Of a stretch of 64,000 nt of DNA, positions 59,515 through 64,000 are shown piece by piece. The first letter of the stretch is position 1; each line of letters starts with the position of its first letter. Made by a program: the position numbers and the translations under genes. The stretch spans positions 105,669-169,668 of the forward strand of contig JAEZYS010000029.1 of the NCBI GenBank assembly GCA_023418925.1, given 5' to 3'. Below the pieces are notes generated by a model, which saw only the letters and a program-made list of their open reading frames with translations, was not told where the DNA came from and searched no databases. This DNA is from Bacillota bacterium. GTDB taxonomy: Bacteria; Bacillota; Clostridia; Oscillospirales; Ruminococcaceae.

Positions 59515-59796
59515 AAAAGCAATGAAAAAAGTGTTGCAGAAGTATATAATTAAATGTATCTGATTTTTTAATCAAACATCATTGTTTGTTCCTGATACAA
59601 TTATATCACCGTTATTCCATTACTGCAAATACATTAAGCGAATGATACATATACTTTTATATATGTCATAAGTCAACTGTGAAATTTTCTTATGTTATAA
59701 GGTTCAATTATTGCACTTGTTCGGAAACTTTCGTTAATAAAATAGCAATAAATTTATGGTATAATAGATTGTGTTCTTGTATAAAAAGGAGATGGC

Positions 59797-60426
59797 ATGT
59801 TGAAAAAAATACTTATTATATACATTTCTAAAGGCGGTCATACAGCAAAATATGCAAACTGGCTCAAAAACAAAATAGATGCAGATATCTGCGAAGTTTC
59901 AAGAGTTACTCCGGAAATGCTTGCAGCATATGATCTTCTTGTATTCGGAAGTGGTGTCTACAGCGAAAAGCTTGCCATTATGCCCTTTATAAAAAAGAAT
60001 CTCAATATCATTATGCTTAAAAAGACTATTTTCTTTGTATCATGCTGGTACAAAAACGATATTTTTGTAATTAAGGCTCTTGCAGCGAAAAATCTTCCTG
60101 ATGAACTTTTCGGCAGAGCAAAGATATTTTTTCTCAAATACGGCATTGATAAAAAGCGTTTATCCCCTGCGGATAAAATAGTTCTTGCCAGAGAAAAAAT
60201 GTACATAAAGAAAAAGCCTGAGCGTTCCAACGAAGATATTATGCTTTTAAGCTGTATTGAAGGATATGCTGATTATACTGATGAATCAGATCTTAATGAT
60301 ATTGTTGCACATATCAACGACGGCAAATGGAAGCTGAGTGCTAATAATGAAATGAGTATGCGTATGAGGGAAGCAGAAGAACGCCAGAAAGAACAGGAAC
60401 GCAGAAAAAAAGAAACAATGGACTAA
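59797..60426 (+). CDS. Flavodoxin-domain protein with charged C-terminal tail
   Basis: A 209-residue protein. The FMN-binding start is IIYISKGGHTAKYANWL, followed by LLVFGSGVYSEKLA, as in flavodoxin_5/HemG-like proteins. The last 30 residues form a charged helix (MREAEERQKEQERRKKETMD). It could act in electron transfer. It ends in a short convergent overlap with the ABC ATPase gene. AAGGAG lies 5 nt before the ATG. Confidence 0.82.
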   Translation: MLKKILIIYISKGGHTAKYANWLKNKIDADICEVSRVTPEMLAAYDLLVFGSGVYSEKLAIMPFIKKNLNIIMLKKTIFFVSCWYKNDIFVIKALAAKNLPDELFGRAKIFFLKYGIDKKRLSPADKIVLAREKMYIKKKPERSNEDIMLLSCIEGYADYTDESDLNDIVAHINDGKWKLSANNEMSMRMREAEERQKEQERRKKETMD

Positions 60427-61103
60427 TTCCTGACGTCTGATTCTACTTTTCCGTCACAGATTCTTATTACTCTTAAGGCATTAGCGGCAATATTATCGTC
60501 ATGGGTAATAAGGATTATAGTCTTTCCCTGACTATTCAGGTCATAGAGTATTCTCATTACCTCTTTTCCTGAACGACTGTCAAGATTTCCTGTAGGTTCA
60601 TCTGCAAGGATTATCGGTGGTTCAGCCGCAATTGCTCTTGCTATTGCCACTCTTTGCTGTTGACCTCCTGACATTTCAGACGGCTTATGACTTACTCTGT
60701 GTTTTAATGATACTTTTTCAAGAGCTTTCATTGAAAGCTCTTTTCTTGTCTGTTTGGACAACCCCCTGTATATCAGCGGAAGTTCTACATTCTCTGCTGC
60801 TGTAAGGCTTGATATAAGATTGAACCCTTGAAAAATAAACCCTATTTCCCTGTTTCTTATTGAAGAAAGCTTGTTGTCTGACATTTCCTTTATATTTGTC
60901 CCGTCGAGGTAATATTCACCTTCCGACTGGGTATCCAGACAACCTATCATATTCATCAGGGTAGACTTTCCTGAACCTGAAGCTCCTGAAATAGCAACAA
61001 ATTCTCCCCTGTCAATTGTAATGGAGATGTTATCAAGTGCAGCAACCCTGCTTTCTCCACAACCGTAATGCTTGGATATGTTTTTCATTTCAATAAGTGC
61101 CAT
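60423..61103 (-). CDS. MacB/LolD-type ABC transporter ATP-binding protein
   Basis: A 226-residue ATPase. Walker A GASGSGKSTLMNMIG, Q-loop FIFQGFNLI, signature MSGGQQQRVAIARA, and Walker B IILADEPTGNLDS. Its type normally works with an FtsX-like permease. None lies next to it in the window, so the partner must be elsewhere. It overlaps the convergent flavodoxin stop by 4 nt. Confidence 0.92.
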   Translation of the reverse strand: MALIEMKNISKHYGCGESRVAALDNISITIDRGEFVAISGASGSGKSTLMNMIGCLDTQSEGEYYLDGTNIKEMSDNKLSSIRNREIGFIFQGFNLISSLTAAENVELPLIYRGLSKQTRKELSMKALEKVSLKHRVSHKPSEMSGGQQQRVAIARAIAAEPPIILADEPTGNLDSRSGKEVMRILYDLNSQGKTIILITHDDNIAANALRVIRICDGKVESDVRN

Positions 61104-61263
61104 ATAAGTATCCTGCCTTTATATTTATTTCCTTTGAGTGATAGAATTTTTACCGTATTTACAAGAAATATTATACCCTTAAGCAGTTTTTTTATAAGTT
61201 TTAAGATATGGTAAACTTTATTTGGTTAGTAAGGAATATATTATTGTTAATTTTTATAACCTA

Positions 61264-61292
61264 TTGACAAATATGCCTAATTATAATATTAT
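61264..61292 (+). promoter_or_regulatory. Upstream promoter (P1) of the natAB-type operon
   Basis: TTGACA (61264-61269), 17 bp, TATTAT (61287-61292). Confidence 0.65.
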
Positions 61293-61322
61293 ATAGTTGG
61301 TAATATGTTGTATTATAGTACA

Positions 61323-61351
61323 TTGACAACGTATACATGTTGGTGTATTAT
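61323..61351 (+). promoter_or_regulatory. Downstream promoter (P2) of the natAB-type operon
   Basis: TTGACA (61323-61328), 17 bp, TATTAT (61346-61351). It lies exactly 59 bp after P1 with the same hexamers. The following 100 bp to the start codon include an AT-rich partial palindrome (GTATTAT...ATAATAC). Confidence 0.7.
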
Positions 61352-61454
61352 ATTTTGTGTGATATTATTAATACAATAATACAAAGAAAGCAACTTTATA
61401 TTGTTATTTTGTATTACCTGCAAAAGCCCTAATTCAGAAAGGATGAACATACAA

Positions 61455-62201
61455 ATGGGAAAAGTTCTTGAAGTCTGTGAACTGTCAAAAAAATACCCTA
61501 AAAAGGAAGTTTTTGCTGCTGACAAAATTTCTTTTGATGTAAATGAAGGAGAAATTTTTGCTCTTATCGGCCCTAACGGCGCAGGAAAAACCACTACAAT
61601 CCGTATGATTTCTACGCTTATCAAGCCAACATCCGGAGATGCGGTTGTCGCTGGGCACAGCATTCTCAAAGCGCCTGACAAGGTAAGAGAAAATATTACA
61701 TATCTACCTGATGAAGCAGGTGCATACAAGACAATGACCGGAAACAATTATCTTGACTTTATGGCAGGCCTGTTTGCAAAGAATAAGGAAGAATCCGAGA
61801 TTTACATTAACCGTGCAAAGACAATCTGCGGACTTGGCGATCGTCTCAATGACAAGATAAACAACTATTCAAGAGGTATGATAAGAAAACTTCTCCTTGC
61901 CCGTGCTGTAATGACAAACCCAAAGCTTGCAATTCTCGATGAACCTACTTCAGGTCTTGATGTAATTAATGCACTTGAAATCAGAAAGATGATAAAGCAG
62001 CTTGCAAAGGATCAGAATATGGCTTTCCTTCTCTCCTCTCACAATATGCTTGAAATAGAATACGTTTCTGACAGAGTAGGAATCATTACTCAAGGAAAGC
62101 TTATTACTGTCGGAAAAATTGATGAGCTTAAAGAAAAGTATGAAGCCCGCAACCTTGAAGAAGTTTTTGAAAAGGTGGTAAAGAATAATGAAGTTCGGTA
62201 A
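61455..62201 (+). CDS. ABC transporter ATP-binding protein (NatA-like)
   Basis: About 248 residues. Walker A GPNGAGKTTT, signature YSRGMIRKLLLARA (SRGM variant), and Walker B LAILDEPTSGLD. The start at 61455 has AGAAAGGA 11 nt upstream; the ATG at 61443 touches it. It overlaps the permease gene by 14 nt. The NatA/NatB type exports sodium or other small compounds. Confidence 0.93.
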   Translation: MGKVLEVCELSKKYPKKEVFAADKISFDVNEGEIFALIGPNGAGKTTTIRMISTLIKPTSGDAVVAGHSILKAPDKVRENITYLPDEAGAYKTMTGNNYLDFMAGLFAKNKEESEIYINRAKTICGLGDRLNDKINNYSRGMIRKLLLARAVMTNPKLAILDEPTSGLDVINALEIRKMIKQLAKDQNMAFLLSSHNMLEIEYVSDRVGIITQGKLITVGKIDELKEKYEARNLEEVFEKVVKNNEVR

Positions 62202-63537
62202 TCTGTTAAAGAAAGAAATGCGTGAGCTGTTGACATTCCAGACCATCTTCGGTATGGTATTTACACTGTTTCTTTTTGTTATTCTGGGGCAGGTAATGGG
62301 AAATGGAATGGAAGAATCAATGGATACTTCAACTATCAATATCTGTGACCAGGATAATACTGAATTCTCAAAATCAATACTTAAAGAGCTTGGCAAAGAT
62401 CAAACACTCACAATTAATAAGGTAGATATACAGGGTGACAATTATGCAGCAGAACTTGCAAAAAGTGATGCTAAAAGCGTAATTATTATTCCACAGGGTT
62501 TTTCAGATCAAGTAAATAATGGTGACAAAGCAGCATCCCTTATTTTAGTCGGCAAATACAGCGGAGGAGGAATGTTCTCTTCATTATCCGGAATGTCATC
62601 TGCGGACTCTGTTACAAATATCAGTAAAGTAATCTCTGACAGTATTCTTAAGAACAAGCTTTCTGCTGATCAGAGTCAGATTGACAGAATCAATAATCCG
62701 GTTGAGCTTGTTGAATATACTGTTGTAGGTGAAAAAATGGCTAAGGTATCGCCTTCAGCTTTATCTGCAATTACTATGACTCAGTCAATGATTATTCCTT
62801 TCGTTATTTTCTTCCTGTTACTCATGGCTTCACAGATGATTATGACTGCAATCTCAACAGAAAAGATTGATAAAACCCTTGAAACTTTACTTTCAACTCC
62901 TGTAAGTCGTTTGACTGTTCTTTCAGCAAAGATGGTTGCCGCACTAATTGTGGCTCTTTTAAATGCGGGCGTAATGATGGTCGGATTTATTTTCTACATC
63001 ACAGGAATGACTGGCGGTGCACTTACTGAGATTACTGAATCAGCAGGAGGAACTGCTTCTGCGGCTGCTGATATGGCTAATATAGGTGCTGCAATGAGCG
63101 AACTTGGCTTGACTATATCGGTGCAAAGTGTTCTTCTTATTGGACTTCAGATGTTTGTTTCAATTGCTATCGGCCTTTCACTTGCTCTAATTCTCGGTGC
63201 AATGGCTACTGATGTAAAATCTGTACAGACTCTTGTAATGCCATTAATGATGCTCACACTTATACCTTTCTTCGCTACAATTTATTCGGATGTAAATGCA
63301 ATGTCAACACCAATTAAGGTTATACTATATCTGATTCCATTTACACACAGCTACACAGCCGTTACAAATCTGACCATGGGTCATTTAGGTCAGTTCTGGC
63401 TGGGATTCGGTTATCAGATTGTTGTGCTCATTGTATGCATGTTCTTTGCGGTAAGAATGTTTACAACTGATCTTATCTTTACAATGAAGTTTGAATTAAA
63501 GAAAAATAGAAAGAATGCTACTGCAAATCAGGAATGA
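62188..63537 (+). CDS. ABC-2 transporter permease (NatB-like)
   Basis: A 449-residue protein. An N-terminal membrane helix (TIFGMVFTLFLFVILGQV) is followed by a large extracytoplasmic domain of about 170 residues. Five or six membrane helices then occur from about residue 195 (SMIIPFVIFFLLLMASQMIM). This is the ABC2_membrane_3 layout of NatB. It is coupled to the ATPase upstream by overlap. Confidence 0.92.
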   Translation: MKFGNLLKKEMRELLTFQTIFGMVFTLFLFVILGQVMGNGMEESMDTSTINICDQDNTEFSKSILKELGKDQTLTINKVDIQGDNYAAELAKSDAKSVIIIPQGFSDQVNNGDKAASLILVGKYSGGGMFSSLSGMSSADSVTNISKVISDSILKNKLSADQSQIDRINNPVELVEYTVVGEKMAKVSPSALSAITMTQSMIIPFVIFFLLLMASQMIMTAISTEKIDKTLETLLSTPVSRLTVLSAKMVAALIVALLNAGVMMVGFIFYITGMTGGALTEITESAGGTASAAADMANIGAAMSELGLTISVQSVLLIGLQMFVSIAIGLSLALILGAMATDVKSVQTLVMPLMMLTLIPFFATIYSDVNAMSTPIKVILYLIPFTHSYTAVTNLTMGHLGQFWLGFGYQIVVLIVCMFFAVRMFTTDLIFTMKFELKKNRKNATANQE

Positions 63538-63550
63538 GGATTAGAAAAAC

Positions 63551-63823
63551 ATGTCCAGGTTCAAGTCTAAAAAATATATATTCAACTACCCAAATGTTAT
63601 AAGTTCTGTATCAATACTTGGTCTTATACTCCTATGGGCATACAGGGAAAGGGCAGGGATAAGTTTTGATACAATGATGATTATGACAGGTATAGGTCTT
63701 GCTATCATCTCACTAGGGCTTCTGAACATAAAAAGGCAAAAACAAATCATTCTTGACAAAAAAGCAATCGAGGAGTCCCGCAAACAAATAGATGAGAATC
63801 TCAACGATGAAAAGGGATTTTAA
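63551..63823 (+). CDS. Small two-helix membrane protein, unknown function
   Basis: A 90-residue protein with two hydrophobic helices (VISSVSILGLILLWAY and MIMTGIGLAIISLGLLNI) and a charged C-terminus. It starts 13 nt after the permease stop and is probably the last gene of the transporter operon. No family recognised. Confidence 0.7.
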   Translation: MSRFKSKKYIFNYPNVISSVSILGLILLWAYRERAGISFDTMMIMTGIGLAIISLGLLNIKRQKQIILDKKAIEESRKQIDENLNDEKGF

Positions 63824-63883
63824 TAAAATTATTATAGTAGAACAGTTTATATAACAAAAAATCCTCACTAAGAATATTGATAT

Positions 63884-64000
63884 AATCCCCTTAGAGTAGA
63901 CACTTGAAAAAGAAAAAATTTCAAGACTACATTAAGGGGATTTGTTATGCAAAGAAAAAGTCATAAGAACAAGAAATATAGCAAGGAATTAAGGTTGCGA
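63884..64000 (+). mobile_element. Left end of an IS3-type insertion sequence (cut by window edge)
   Basis: The AATCCCCTTAGAGTAGACAC sequence at 63884-63903 resembles the ends of clostridial IS3-family elements. It forms an imperfect inverted repeat with 63919-63942 (TTTCAAGACTACATTAAGGG, ending GATT), just before a transposase start. The exact left boundary cannot be fixed without the right end. Confidence 0.55.
63947..64000 (+). CDS. IS3-family transposase OrfA, N-terminus only
   Basis: The frame starts at ATG 63947 and stays open for 18 codons to the window edge: MQRKSHKNKKYSKELRLR. The basic start followed by YSKELRLR matches the beginning of the helix-turn-helix OrfA of IS3-type elements (YSxEFKxx). 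AAGGGGA precedes the ATG. Confidence 0.6.
   Translation, partial: MQRKSHKNKKYSKELRLR

Noticed and set aside
59354..59796. Full Rex operator upstream of the hydrogenase
   Set aside because: Only one half-site matches; kept as a low-confidence feature, not as a finding.
61404..61454. Another family 1 leader before the NatA-like gene
   Set aside because: The AGAAAGGA and 11-nt spacing match, but neither the GTGAAAA hairpin nor the long stem could be found upstream.

Overview
The window looks like a low-GC, strictly anaerobic, spore-forming member of the Clostridia, most likely a Ruminococcus-type Oscillospiraceae. The evidence is the spoIIAA-spoIIAB-sigF sporulation operon, rubrerythrin and superoxide-reductase-like oxygen defence, a complete HydE/HydF/HydG hydrogenase maturation set, a Rex-linked sensory [FeFe]-hydrogenase cluster of the kind known from Ruminococcus, strong AGGAGG ribosome binding sites, and AT-rich intergenic DNA. 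The assignment is an inference from gene content; no 16S gene is present.

Layout. 0-5 kb: end of the yloU-fakA pair, the spoIIA operon, a D,D-carboxypeptidase and nrdR. 5-11 kb: rubrerythrin, a Lys-rich membrane protein, proBA, a D-2-hydroxyacid dehydrogenase and a small membrane protein. 11-19 kb: a GT2-GtrA glycosyltransferase, a phosphodiester glycosidase, a membrane protein and the sbcDC nuclease. 19-28.7 kb: a long type II fatty-acid operon (fabH, hypothetical, fabG, fabF, accB, fabZ, accC, zinc-ribbon protein, accD, accA, acpP) with fabD divergent from it. 28.7-38.8 kb: lipoprotein, aroE, polysaccharide deacetylase, bactofilin, GNAT, two membrane proteins, a TadA-GNAT fusion, and an AbrB-regulated ABC exporter. 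39-43.5 kb: two tRNA-Ser genes, a solitary toxin-like gene, corA and a TipAS-type MerR regulator. 43.5-47.8 kb: hydF, hydG, hydE and a TM1266-type regulator behind a probable attenuator. 47.8-53.8 kb: an XRE-superoxide reductase fusion, a GGDEF/EAL protein, lnt, a NUDIX hydrolase and a LysR regulator. 53.9-59.4 kb: SpoIIE-like phosphatase, sensory hydrogenase, 2Fe-2S ferredoxin, Rex and an [FeFe] hydrogenase. 59.8-64 kb: flavodoxin, ABC transporters and the left end of an IS3-type element.

The strongest non-coding signals are four. (1) At four places (sbcD, fabD, rex and one orphan site) the Shine-Dalgarno sequence is separated from the ATG by an 8-position hairpin in a fixed layout: GGAG, 2 nt, hairpin, 10 nt, ATG. 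The arm sequences co-vary. (2) A dispersed 5'-leader repeat of two stems ending in AGAAAGGA lies directly before seven unrelated genes. (3) The hyd maturation operon leader can fold into mutually exclusive antiterminator and terminator structures. (4) A palindromic element of about 105 bp is present twice. Functions proposed for these are inference.

How the genes work together: HydE, HydF and HydG build the H-cluster needed by both hydrogenases of the 54-59 kb cluster. In that cluster Rex (NADH/NAD sensing), a PAS-containing sensory hydrogenase and a PP2C phosphatase probably tune hydrogen and redox metabolism. The fab/acc operon makes membrane lipid, and fabD shares its intergenic control region.
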